From NCBI GenBank assembly GCA_905116865.2, contig CAJHNH020003146.1:160001-224000 (forward strand): a DNA stretch of 64,000 bases, written 5' to 3'. The notes beneath the pieces are model-generated. The model was given only the letters and a program-made list of their open reading frames with translations, had not been told where the DNA came from and ran no database searches. Shown here piece by piece: positions 1 to 10,815 of the stretch; the first letter of the stretch is position 1, and each line of letters begins with the position of its first letter. The stretch comes from Candidula unifasciata. Taxonomy: Eukaryota > Mollusca > Gastropoda > Stylommatophora > Geomitridae. The translations under genes and the position numbers were made by a program.

Positions 1-390
1 CCTACAGCCCTTCTCAGACATCTCATGTCCGTGGTTACTAATTTTCTTTTATGGTTTGTTGTGAGTGACAATGTCTGGCACTGGTAGCACAGAGTTGGAA
101 TAATATGCTTTGAATAAGATGTCTCTTTGTGCTGATTGGGATTGTCTTATGCTGTAAGAGGGGGGCAAGCTGTCCCAATACTTGGTTTGCTTTACTGCAT
201 CTAATGTTAATTTCTTTATCCAATTTCCCATCTTCTGTAAATGTAGTTCCCATATATTCAAACTCAGATGCCCGTTTAATGCCTTTGTATTCTATTTCTA
301 TGTTTAGATCTGTCTTCTTTTTTCCTATTTACATTACTTCTGTCTTTTCAGTGTTGATTCTCATATTATTTGTTTTACATTCTTCATTCA
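1..390 (-). pseudogene. degraded LINE reverse transcriptase fragment
   Basis: Minus-strand frames with stops preserve the post-catalytic RT region. FEYMGTTFTEDGKLDKEINI and KANQVLGQLAPLLQHKTIPI resemble the YLGS.ITEDGKLD.EI... stretch of EN-RT LINEs. It runs off the left edge. No intact ORF. Confidence 0.7.
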
Positions 391-1011
391 TGGATGTTAG
401 ATGTTGTTCACAATTTGTATCAAGGTGCAAAAAATACTGTGTTTTCATATTCATGTTTTATTTATGATTTTGTTCACATATGAGCATAATGTGTTACCTT
501 ATTTACTGTGCACTGTATTTATGATTTAAATTTTAAAATTTGAGTTCGCTGGACTCTGAAAAATATTGATTTATAGTGCGTTTCAAAAGTTGTGCTTTTA
601 CTCTTGAGTAAACATCTCGAAAACTCAGGTTCAGATCAACACCAATTTTTGCAGGTGTCTTAGATTTCCTCCATCCTCACGATTTTATTATTTACAATCG
701 CGCATGTGCTGCTATTTTCTTTAAGCGGCAAAGGTACCCCCCCTCCTCCCCCCCCCCCCCCCCCCCGACCCAAAAAAAGAGGTTGTCCACAAATCTCCTC
801 TTCTTTGACGATTGCAACACACTCACACATAAGTGCACAGCAGTTTGTGAAGAAATTTCGCCTTTTCGGGTTTTTCTTCCGGTTCACACACACACAAACA
901 CCCAAACTTCAGCACATTTTGTAAACACCCAACAAAGTCATGTCATAGCCATTAGAATCGTGGACTAAACTGGGGATTCCAAGTTTCCTTTGTTTGGGGT
1001 TGTTTAAAATT
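391..1011. other. no gene seen; poly-C tract
   Basis: AT-rich sequence with a C-rich homopolymer tract around 738-767 and a short CA-rich stretch near 888. I see no coding signal; short ORFs across the tract are homopolymer artefacts. Confidence 0.5.
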
Positions 1012-1097
1012 ATAGTATGGGCAAGTGTGCGGGAAGGGTGGGTACGGGCAAGTGTGTTGGAAGGGTAGGTACGGGCAAGTGTGTTGGAATCGTGGGT
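1012..1097 (+). repeat. 27-bp minisatellite, left part
   Basis: About three units of GGGCAAGTGTGTTGGAAGG plus GTGGGTAC. The same repeat resumes at 1381, so a SINE B copy has split one array. Confidence 0.8.
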
Positions 1098-1380
1098 CCC
1101 CCGTGTGGGTTCCGGGGCCCCATTGTAGGAGAAAACAAGAATAGACCAACTGCCTCCCCAAAAAGCAGGTCGTAAGAGTCGACTAATTGGGGAGCTTCCT
1201 TTGAAGTCGAAGTGCATCAGCCGGAGAGGCGAGGAACCAACAGTCTGTATTCAAGAGAATGAAATCTGTAAAACTGATGCACACGCAACACTCATGTTCT
1301 GGAGCAGGACTGCAAATCAGTAGTGGATGAGCAGCCAGAACTTTCCACCAGAGTGTACAGCTGGTGAACGCGAAGAAGAA
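1098..1380 (+). mobile_element. SINE B copy inserted in a minisatellite
   Basis: Starts with the family 5' end CCCCCGTGTGGGTTCCGGGG and ends GGTGAACGCGAAGAAGAA. The flanks GGAATCGTGGGT (1086-1097) and GGAAGGGTGGGT (1381-1392) match at 10 of 12 positions, consistent with a target duplication inside a repeat unit. Confidence 0.8.
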
Positions 1381-1495
1381 GGAAGGGTGGGTACGGGCAA
1401 TTGTGTTGGAAGGGTAGGTATTGGCAAGTGTGTTGGAAGGGTGGGTACAGGCAAGTGTGTTGGAAGGATGGGTATGGGCAAGTGTGTTGCTGGTG
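1381..1495 (+). repeat. 27-bp minisatellite, right part
   Basis: Four units of GGAAGGGTGGGTACGGGCAA followed by TTGTGTT, continuing the array interrupted by the SINE. The open frames through it are repeat translations, not genes. Confidence 0.8.
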
Positions 1496-1795
1496 TGGGG
1501 AAGGAAGTATTGTTAGGTGCAAAAGCGAGTGGATGGAAATTGGTGTGTAGAAAAGTGTATAAGCAAATGTGTTAGAGCAGGACAATGTGTACGTGCAAAA
1601 ACTGTTAGTCCTATATGAATAATATACCAATGACATAAAGGAATTCACCAGATAGGAGACAATTTAAACATGTTTATAAAATTTATTTTCTTTCAACAAC
1701 AAAATTATACCAGCGTGTATATTTTTCCCCTGGATACACAAAATACTACCACTAACAAATACAAGTAAAATGGAAACATCAATTAAATCCCTTTC

Positions 1796-2069
1796 TCTGT
1801 GGGTTCCAGGGCACCAATTTAGGGCACCCAAAAAAAAAAAGACAGGCACATGGCTTCCATAATAAGCATGTTATAAAAGACGACTAATTAGGGGTTTTCC
1901 TTTGAAGTCAAAGGGAGGTAAGGAACCAACAGTCTGCATACAAATAATCCAGATCTGTAAAATGGGTGTGCACACAAAATTCAAGTTGTGAAACAAGATA
2001 AAAGTACAGAAGTAGACAAACAACCAGAACTTTTTGCTAGAGTTTACAGTTGGTGAGCGCAAAGGGGAA
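1796..2069 (+). mobile_element. SINE B copy, diverged
   Basis: Recognisable blocks in family order: GTGGGTTCCAGGGC, GACGACTAATTAGGGG, CAACAGTCTGCATAC, CAACCAGAACTTTTTGC, GTTGGTGAGCGC. Clearly older than the copies at 1.1 and 16.6 kb. Confidence 0.7.
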
Positions 2070-2104
2070 AAAAAAGTTAATCACCAGCAAAATTCTGTAC
2101 CTGT

Positions 2105-2863
2105 CTGCTGCAAGCAATAAACTTTGTGTGACTGGCTGTTCTAGACTGTGAACCAACTTCTTCTTCTTCTTCTTTGTGTGACTGGCTATTCTAGACTGTG
2201 AACCAACTTCTTCTTCTTCTTTGTGTGACTGGCTATTCTAGACTGCGAACCAACTTCTTTTTCTTCTTTGTGTGACTGGCTATTCTAGACTGTGAACCAA
2301 CTTCTTCTTCTTCTTTGTGTGACTGACTATTCTAGACTGTGAACCAACTTCTTCTTCTTCTTTGTGTGACTGACTATTCTAGACTGCGAACCAACTTCTT
2401 CTTCTTCTTCTTTGTGTATCTGGCTATTCTAGACTGTGAACCAACTTCTTCTTCTTCTTTGTGTGACTGACTATTCTAGACTGTGAACCAACTTCTTCTT
2501 CTTATTTGTGTGACTAGCTATTCTAGACTGTGAACCAACTTCTTCTTCTTTGTGTGACTGGCTATTCTAGACTGTGAACCAACTTTTTCTTCTTTGTGTG
2601 ACTGGCTATTCTAGACTGTGAACCAACTTCTTCTTCTTCTTTGTGTGACTGGCTATTCTAGACTGTGAACCAACTTCTTCTTCTTCTTTGTGTGACTGAC
2701 TATTCTAGACTGTGAACCAACTTCTTCTTCTTATTTGTGTGACTAGCTATTCTAGACTGTGAACCAACTTCTTCTTCTTTGTGTGACTGGCTATTCTAGA
2801 CTGTGAACCAACTTCTTCTTCTTTGTGTGACTGGCTATTCTAGACTGTGAACCAACTTCTTCT
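2105..2863 (+). repeat. minisatellite, 16 units of ~44-53 bp
   Basis: Sixteen copies of TTTGTGTGACTGGCTATTC, TAGACTGTGAACCAAC and a variable (TTC)n run. Unit length varies with the TTC number. Variant units (TTATTTGTGTGACTAGC) recur near 2501 and 2731, showing a higher-order duplication of about 230 bp. Confidence 0.92.
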
Positions 2864-4220
2864 GCTGCATCTGCCCTTATAAAAGGCAGTGCGCATGTTG
2901 TGGTTTACAGCTAGACTGCAAAATCTGTGACTTCAGCCCAAAATATCCAACACCCCTAATTAGTTGCCTTTTAGGACATACTTGTTAGAGAACAGTTGGT
3001 CTATTATTTGTTCACTCTCCCTCCAAAAATACTGGGTCCCAGAACCCAGATCTTGTAGAAAAGCTTAGCTGCAATATTCAACTAAGTAACAAGTCTACGG
3101 ACAAGGAAAGAAAATTTTCTGAGCCAGCCAAGATGACAGGAGGCCCGTTTCCTAGAAGAGATAGGACTTGATGTGGAAAAGGCCGTAAGGAGTCTGAATC
3201 GCTGACTTACCTCCTTATCATCAAGCAAAATCTTCTGAATTGGCACATGGATTGTTAAAACTATATGAATTGTCACAGACAGCACAAGCGGTAGTCAAAA
3301 TGAAACAATAAATGTAATGGTATTTTGAAATTATACAAAACAAGATGGAAGAGGGTAATGAAATAGTAAAGATCATGAACAAGATAAATTCAAAACAAAA
3401 TGTTAGAAGATTCCTGTGAATATTTTTAGCCAAGCAAGATTACAAATGTGTGAGAAAGAATACACAATGTTAAAAACTGGCCATTGTTATCAAAGAAATA
3501 TGATGATGAAGACCACTTAGACATATCTGCAGCCGTGTGAGATTTTGGCAAGGACAACTCCTTAATGAATGGCAAATGGAAAAAAAAACTGACACGGATG
3601 CCCTAAGGAAAGCTGGAGAAGAATAGTAGAAAGGGAAATGAAGGAATATCAATGAAATGGTAGGGGTTACTATGGGCAGAAAAGCAGCAGACTGGTAGCA
3701 GCAGAGATCAACTGTGAATGCCTTATGTGTCAACATACACGAAGATGATGCAGACAGAGAGAGAGGAGAATGCTGCTGGCAGTTCAGAAGTGGGGATAGT
3801 ACTATTCAAATTAGCAGAGAGAACACTTAAATAGTGGGAATGCAATGAGTTCTAGAATAATAAAAGCAACATTTAGAACCATAAAAATAAAATGTACGTA
3901 TGACTATGATTTAGCGTTACACATCACAGACAAATCAGTCAAGGGGGAAAGTCATGCAATACTTTAAAGGATTTAACACAATCAAATAAACAGCAACATT
4001 AAAATTCTTATGAACGATCAGGAACGGATCAGATAACATGGGGTAATGAAATCATCAGGAAACAGACTCTGCGTTTTGTATTTTGTCTCACAGAAACTGT
4101 GAGCTTCTCCCATTTTCTAATGATCATTCCTGCATTCTCTACACTTCAATGGGCATAGCTCATCTTTACATTACCGCCCAGGATTTGTACTAACGAAATG
4201 TGGAACTTCATTTGTTAACT
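2864..4220. other. no gene seen; copies of dispersed repeats U3 and U4
   Basis: 2874-2990 resembles 33745-33880 and 52108-52190 (repeat U3, shared GTGGTTTACAGC). About 3540-3660 resembles 37790-37900 (repeat U4, AATGAATGGCA, GGGAAATGAAGGAAT). The rest is AT-rich and unassigned. Confidence 0.45.
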
Positions 4221-4350
4221 CAGAGCCTTTTCTCAATTAAAATTTGTCCAGGGAGCCCTAAGGAATGACTTTTTTCAAATATTTCAAGGCGCCCCTGTGA
4301 AGAGGTCGCTGTTGCCTGGGGCGCCGCAGCGCACAGTTTGTGAATCACTG
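4221..4350 (+). mobile_element. hAT-like MITE with 8-bp target duplication
   Basis: A 130-bp element flanked by perfect TGTTAACT duplications (4213-4220, 4351-4358). The right end read inward is CAGTGATTCACAAACTGTGC followed by a GCGGCGCCCC-type motif, the hAT MITE end seen in many animals. The left end CAGAGCCTTTTCTC is a looser match. No transposase. Confidence 0.8.
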
Positions 4351-4744
4351 TGTTAACTGGCTTCAACTCCCATGTCTCTCTGAAACACATTATAGCACTA
4401 TCATCTGAACAGAAAGAAAGGTGCCAACAATACTGTCTAAATAGAATTTCTTGTTTTTCCCATGATACTTAAGTAATGTAAAAGGTAATGATAACTAATG
4501 ATTGCAGACGATGTTAAAAAGCAAAAAATACAGGATGTTTCTTCTCACGCCTATTTCTTATAAAATAAATATACTGCATCAGTCAAGAAAATACAATAGA
4601 GTTAAATGAAAATGGTAACACAAATACAAACACATGAATTCCAGACAGCTGAAGCATAAGATTAAATTTAAGAAGCAACAAAAATATTTCAGTTTGTCTT
4701 CTTACACTTTCTCTGTTACCGCTTCTGGGGTGTCAAGGGAGATT

Positions 4745-5045
4745 ATTATAAAATTCTACTTCATGCTCTTTTGGTTGCCTCGATCATAAGCACATCATGT
4801 TGTTGTAGAGTTTTTCTGATGTTATCTTTCCATATGTTCTTGGTTGACCTCATGTTCTGTGACCCCTCCACTTTTGATGTTTGCCTTGTATGGTGTTACA
4901 AGGCATTTCCTATAAGTGAGCAAACCATTTTACTTGCTGTCTTTGTATGAAATGTACATAGTACCGGTTCTGTGATGATTTGTTCTCTTATGACTTCATT
5001 CCTGATTTTCTGTCTTCTAGTCACTCCTGCAGCCTTTCTCAGTCA
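4745..5045 (-). pseudogene. LINE 3' coding remnant
   Basis: Minus-strand frames contain TRRQKIRNEVIREQIITEPV, the conserved segment after the RT domain of EN-RT LINEs, then frames broken by stops and indels. An old copy. Confidence 0.6.
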
Positions 5046-5370
5046 CTACATTTCTATGATTGTTAATTTTAAAATCATTTAACATTACAGCAAAAATATT
5101 ATTTTTTATTTGCATCAATTATACGCCCGCAGCAATTTGTTTGTTGATCTTCTCCATTAATCTTTTGTCTAACTTTTTCTGGCGGAGATAAACTACAGCA
5201 TAGGAGGACAAACCCAGCACAAGTGTGCATAGCTGGAACTTCCAAAAGTCTGCTTCCTCAACTGCTGGGGAAATGTCACACCTGCGAACAAAGTTTCCAA
5301 ATGAAAGTCACAGGTTAATTCAGGAGTATTTTATGAAACCACTATGTTAACTAAGATCAGAGCAACTATT

Positions 5371-5651
5371 CTTCTTCTTCTTCTTCGCGTTCACCGGCTG
5401 TGAACTCCGGCGGAAAGTTCTGGTTGTTCGTCCACTTCTGGACTGCAGTCCTGTTCCAGAACCTGAGTGTTGCGTGTGCATCCGTTTGACAGATCTGTAT
5501 GCAGACTGTTGGTTCCTTGCCTCTCTGGCAGATGCAGTCCGACTTCAAAGGAAGCTCCCAATTAGTCGACACTTACGACATGCTTTTGAGTAGGCAGTGG
5601 GTCTATTCTTGTTTTTCCCATAGTAGGGCCCCGGAACCCACACAGGGGAAG
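5371..5651 (-). mobile_element. SINE B copy with 9-bp target duplication
   Basis: Minus-orientation copy: the (GAA)n tail reads as TTC repeats at the left, the 5' end lies at the right. Flanked by GCAACTATT at 5362-5370 and 5652-5660. Little decayed, so probably recent. Confidence 0.88.
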
Positions 5652-5774
5652 GCAACTATTAAAACACTTCCTATCCAAAACACAATCATGAAGACTTAAT
5701 CAATCTCTTCGCATGAAAGAACCTAATAGACTCTGCAGTCGTATGGACAAGAAACTCCATGTGAACAGTAAGTA

Positions 5775-8095
5775 AAAAGTTAGGGACCCTTTTCCATGTC
5801 TTTCAGGCGTATTAGGTATATAGGGCTAAACCTATATTTTATAGACCAAACGGCACTTGATGGGTGATGTGGTCAGCATCACGCCGGCCACCTTCACTTC
5901 CCAGGACTTCTTCTTCTTCTTGTTCTTTCGTTCGCATGAAATAAATTGTCTATATCTGCAAAGCCGTCTCTTGTATAAATTTCACTGTCTTTTGTAATTC
6001 ACTAAGCGGCCCGTAAAGTTTGACTTCCACAAGTGTCTCTTTTGGCCAAAGGTTTTGCCTGAAAGCGTTGAATATGGGACAGTCTTGAAGGATGTGATCT
6101 GTTGTTTCAGGTGCCAGTCCACAAGTACACATGGCCGATTGGCCAATCTTAAATTTGTTGTACATGTGGGAGCGAAGTCTACTGTGCCCTGTTCTAAGGC
6201 GAAGGATAATAACTTGCTCTGGTCTGTCCATAATATGGTAATCATCTTGTGCCAGTTTCGGTGGCATTCTGATTGATTTGATCATTCTCTTCTTCTGTTG
6301 ATAAGAGACTGGTATGTCAGGTTGTTCTTCAGTTGCACCTTCCTTAGCTAGTTTATCAGCTTTTTCGTTTCCGGGAACTCCACAGTGGGAAGGTATCCAC
6401 TGCATTACTAATTTACAGCGGTTGCCTAGTTCGGATAATAGTGTCCGTATGCTTGGTAATTTTCCAGACTGGAGTGACTGAAGAACTGCTTTTGCATCTG
6501 TCAGGAATACCACTGGTTGTGAAAAATACCCTGTATTTAGTAGTTTCTCTACAGCTATCTTGATGGCTTGAACTTCTGCATCATAGTTGTGACAGTGCTT
6601 TCCCGTTGGTAATTTGGCTGTATCCCTGGTATTATTAGGATACTCAATGTACACTCCCGCACCTCCGTTTCTGACTGCGCTTTCTGCTGACCCATCTGTG
6701 TAAACACGGACCCAAAGGTTCTGCGGGTATTCATCATCAAGTAGACTGAGGGTGGATGTTTTGCGCTGCACACTGTTTTGTTCTTCCTTGTCAAATACCC
6801 CTTTCACTTCAGTCTTGATGTGTACTGGAAACTTATACTCCTCTCTCCAGGGGGTCCGTTCTGGGACAGCATTTAAGGATCTATCAGTTGCAGGTAAATC
6901 AGTGGTTTGTCTGCCGAGCAGTTTGGCCTGGTGGATAAAACTACTTCTCCTTAGTCGTCCCAAAGCTAAATTTTTGAATCTTTCATTCATAGGGTGACTG
7001 GGCATACTAAGAAACTTTTCTGCTTGTAAAAGCATCTTGGTGTCTCTGCGTTCACTCAGTGCTTGGGTCATCCCCATTTTCTCCATCACAGCTATAGGTG
7101 TTGATTTCATACTGCCTGTGGTAACTCTGAGTGCTTGATTTTGCACTTTGTCTAATTCTTGCAATGTGGTTTTTGATGCCGAACTCCATGCTGTTGATCC
7201 GTATTCAAGATGTGGTCGAACACTTTGTTGGTAAACTTTTCTAAGTATTTTCCCGCTAGCACCCCATGTTGTTCCACTTAGTTTTCTCAGAATGGCTACC
7301 CTCCTTCTGGCTTTGGTTGCTGCCTTGTTGACGTGTTTTCTCCATGTTAATCTATCATCAAACGTTACGCCGAGGTATGTGGGCTCCTTATCCTCTCTCA
7401 GGGGTACTCCATTTATGTGCATGGCGCCTGATTTTTGTTTAGGAGAAAGGGTAAAGAGAGTGGTGCTGCATTTGCCTATGTTGATGCTGACACACCATTT
7501 GTCGGCCCATTTAGCCATTGCCTCTATGGCTCTTTGTAGCAGTCTGGTGGCCACTGTCGCATTTTCATTTGTACACCAGAGTACCAAGTCATCAGCATAC
7601 ATTGCAGCTTTAATTCCATGGGGTAGTTCAGAAAGCAGGTCGTTGATATAGACTAGGAAGAGTGTGGGGGACAGGACATCTCCTTGTGGGACGCCATGGC
7701 GCAGCAAAACTTTCTTGCTCTTAAGTCCATCTATCTGTACTCGGGATCTTCTGTTATACAAGTATGCTTTGACCCATTTGTACATACTCCCATTCACCCT
7801 GCAGTCTCTCAGTTTCTTCAGTAGACCTTCTTTCCAGACCTTGTCAAAGGCTTTCTTCAGATCTATCCATGCCGTTAGCACTAGCTTCTTTTCCTGGAAG
7901 GCATCCTCAATTTCTTGTGAAAGGTAAGTTGTCTGGTCTTCTTCCCAGGACTGTACCTGGTACCCACTCAAGGCTAGGTTTATCTAGGAGCCAAGGTCAC
8001 TTTAAAAAAAATAACAAAAAAAGTCTGACCTATCAGGAACCAAACCTACAACCTTCCGATCCGCAGGATAGACCACGGCAGTTCCCCCATGCTGA
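5775..8095 (-). mobile_element. SINE A copy split by an I-type LINE
   Basis: Two SINE A parts, 5775-5908 (3' part) and 7953-8095 (tRNA-like head and middle), join when the LINE at 5909-7940 is removed. The boundary sequence CTTCCCAGGACT is duplicated at 5897-5908 and 7941-7952. Confidence 0.85.
5909..7940 (-). mobile_element. I-type LINE with RT and RNase H, 5'-truncated
   Basis: Encodes ~660 residues of an uninterrupted polyprotein on the minus strand (5950-7940; the frame continues briefly into the flanking SINE). RT motifs: LVLTAWIDLKKAFDKVW, HGVPQGDVLSPTLFLVYI and the catalytic MYADDLVLW. RNase H: VYTDGSAESA, YDAEVQAI, FLTDAKAVLQ and IPSHCGVPGNEKADKLA, giving D-E-D-D. A C-terminal CTCGLAPETTDHILQDC resembles the CCHC motif of I-clade LINEs. 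The endonuclease and the 5' half of RT are missing. The 3' end has an (AAG)n tail, and a 12-bp target duplication flanks the element. The open frame suggests a fairly recent insertion that cannot move on its own. Confidence 0.95.
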
Positions 8096-8460
8096 CAGGC
8101 ACCACATAATACAGAAGAAGTGCTACAAACATGCTCGCTACATGCAGTAGAGAGATCCTGTGTGTGGTCAGTTGGCACTGCAATGGAAACTTAGCTGTAT
8201 GGAATAGCGGAGAACACGTGTCGTGCCAAAAACTTCAAACAGGCATGTGGTCTTCTCATCCAAAAACCATTGGCAGGAAGAACCAAAGAAGACGTGCTAA
8301 ATGTATATTCTTCTTCTTCTGCATACAACCAGAAAAGGGCAAGATCATGATATACATACAATGAACAACAGCCCCCCCCCTTTCCCCCCCCCCCCTAAAC
8401 TTGCCTCCATAAAAATCACCTCTTTTTCTTCTTCTTCTTTTGTATGGGAAGTTGGCATTT

Positions 8461-8700
8461 TGCACTGTTGTTTATACAACATGCTGCACTGAGGTTTATA
8501 CAGCAAGCAGCACTGTTGTTTATACGGCATGCTGCACTGAGGTTTATATGGCAAGCTGCACTGTGGTTTATATGGCAAGCTGCACTGTTGTTTATATGGC
8601 AAGTTGCACTGTGGTTTATATGGCAAGCTGCACTGTTGTTTATACAGCATGCTGCACTGTGGTTTATATGGCAAGCTGCACTTTGGTTTATATGGCATAT
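8461..8700 (+). repeat. 24-bp minisatellite, ~10 units
   Basis: Units of GCACTGTTGTTTATATGGCA plus AGCT. Because 24 is a multiple of three, every frame without a stop stays open and gives artefactual repetitive peptides (e.g. CHINHSAA). Confidence 0.9.
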
Positions 8701-8894
8701 AAACCAGTGCATATATGACTAATAAGATGACTTTTCCCCAGTGTGACTTTTGTGACCCCACTGGGAAAGAGGGGGGAGGGGGTAAACCCACTGCTCCTTA
8801 AGGTCAAAAGCAGAAAAAGAAAATGGAAAAAAAAAGGATACAAAAAGAAGATGAGTAGAAAAAAGGGGCAGAAAATGATACAGTTAAACCTGGA

Positions 8895-9105
8895 TAAGGT
8901 AATTCTTCTTCTTCTGACTTTCTAGCCCTCAATAAAGCATAGGCCCTCAATCAACTCATGCCAAGTCGTTCTGTCCTTTGCTATCACATGCAGCTCTCTG
9001 CATGTCCTGCCCATCTTTTTAACCTCAGTCTCCAGCTTCCGTCTCTGTGTGTTTTTCGGTCTTCCTCTATTTCTATGCCCCTCTGGGTCCCAGTAGGCTA
9101 AGGTA
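8895..9105 (-). pseudogene. RTE-like LINE 3' end
   Basis: The minus strand reads PEGHRNRGRPKNTQRRKLE, VKKMGRTCRELHVIAKDR and WHELIEGLC, the C terminus of an EN-RT LINE, ending in a GAA-rich tail. The related copy at 37120-37460 shares the GGGCTAGAAAG end. Confidence 0.75.
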
Positions 9106-9386
9106 ATTAGGATGCATTATTAATATGCAGAAAGCATCCAGATTTACACTTACCAAATAAAGTCTTCTTTCCCAGAGTCACATTTGATACGTTCCTTGTG
9201 GCCAGTCTCAGAACAAACAGGAACTAGATCTCGCTAAACAAGAAGCATTAACAGAAACAGAAGGAATTTGTATCATTCTTTCACAGTTAAATATCATTAT
9301 TCCTAAGACACTGCAACTATTTACAAAAAGTCTTGTCTCCTAGCCTAGTGATCATTGGTTAAAATTCCCTTAAACAGACACACATC

Positions 9387-9520
9387 ACCCCCCCCCCCCC
9401 CCCCCCACTAAAAAAAAATTGTATGGCCTGGGTTCCTAGTTTCTGGGAAGTAAAGGCAGTCGGCATAATAATGATACCATCCACCAAGTGCTAAATACCC
9501 ATCAAAGACATGGACATGAT
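9387..9520 (+). mobile_element. poly-C tract and SINE A fragment
   Basis: A C homopolymer near 9387-9407 is followed at about 9430 by GGGAAGTAAAGGCAGTCGGCA and CACCAAGTGCTAAATACCC, the SINE A 3' half. Confidence 0.55.
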
Positions 9521-9550
9521 ATTTTTACATATTTTACTTAAAAATATTTC

Positions 9551-9830
9551 TTCTTCATAGCGTTCACTGGCTGCAAACTCTGGCAAAAAGTTCTGGTTGT
9601 TCATCCACTCCTGGACTTTGGTCTTGATTCAGAACTTGAGTTTTGTGTGCACATTCATTTTACAGACCTGGCTTACTTGTATGCAGACTGTTGGTTCCTT
9701 GCCTCTCCACAGATGCACTCTGATTTCAAAGGAAACCCCCAAGTTAGTCAACTCTTATGACATGCTTGTTAGGGGCAGTAGATCTATTATTCCCAACCCC
9801 CACCCCCACCAATGGGGCTCCAGGAACTTC
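9551..9830 (-). mobile_element. SINE B copy, diverged
   Basis: Minus-orientation family blocks (GCGTTCACTGGCTG, TTCTGGTTGTTCATCCACT, CTGTTGGTTCCTTGCCTCTC). Its right end runs into a short SINE A-like piece (about 9775-9870). Confidence 0.75.
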
Positions 9831-9911
9831 ATGGTGACCTTCCCAGTTAATTTCCAGAAAATAATCTGGTACCCATTTGTTTAATGAGGCTTCGGTTGAC
9901 TTCAGAGATGT

Positions 9912-10560
9912 ACTGTTTGCAATCACTTCGGTTGTAAGTGGTCTTCATCACTCGTGACAGACTAACAACAACAACACTGTCTGCAATCACTTCGGTTGTA
10001 AGTGGTCTTCATCACTCGTGACAGACTAACAACAACAACACTGTCTGCAATCACTTCGATTGTAAGTGGTCTTCATCACTCGTGACAGACTAACAACAAC
10101 AACACTGTCTGCAATCACTTCGATTGTAAGTGGTCTTCATCACTCGTGACAGACTAACAACAACAACACTGTCTGCAATCCCTTCGGTTGTAAGTGGTCT
10201 TCATCACTCGTGACAGACTAACAACAACAACACTGTTTGCAATCACTTTGGTTGTAAGTGGTCTTCATCACTCGTGACAGACTAACAACAACAACACTGT
10301 TTGCAATCACTTTGGTTGTAAGTGGTCTTCATCACTCGTGACAGACTAACAACAACAACACTGTCTGCAATCCCTTCGGTTGTAAGTGGTCTTCATCACT
10401 CGTGACAGACTAACAACAACAACACTGTCTGCAATCACTTTGGTTGTAAGTGGTCTTCATCACCCGTGATAGACTAACAACAACAACACTGTCTGCAATC
10501 CCTTCGGTTGTAAGTGGTCTTCATCACTCGTGACAGACTAACAACAACAACACTGTTTGC
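9912..10560 (+). repeat. 64-bp tandem array, 10 copies
   Basis: Ten near-identical 64-bp units containing TGCAATCACTTCGGTTGTAA, CTTCATCACTCGTGACAGAC and (AAC)n. Variants (CCCTTCGG, CACTTTGG, CACTTCGATTG) recur in an interspersed pattern, suggesting repeated unequal exchange. Confidence 0.93.
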
Positions 10561-10811
10561 AACCAATTATGTCCCTACTATGGGAGTAAACCTAGACAAC
10601 TGTCTCAAAAGCAACCACTATAAAACTGCAGGTTCAGATACCTATTGTAGAAAAATCCTACTTGAGAACACAAAAGGTTGAAATGTCAGCTATCATTGGC
10701 CAAACTCACTGGAGTGTCGTGATCATAAAGTGAAGCTATGCTGGATATATGCCTTCCTAATAATGCCACACTAAGTGCCGCGAGATATCTACGTGAAAGG
10801 TGCCAAGAAAG
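10561..10811. other. unassigned sequence
   Basis: Between the 64-bp array and a TTAA-flanked block. No coding or repeat signature recognised. Confidence 0.4.
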
Positions 10812-10815
10812 TTAA

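Noticed and set aside
8345..8791. 148-aa and related repetitive ORFs
   Set aside because: They are translations of the 24-bp minisatellite and adjacent C-rich tract, open in several frames at once.
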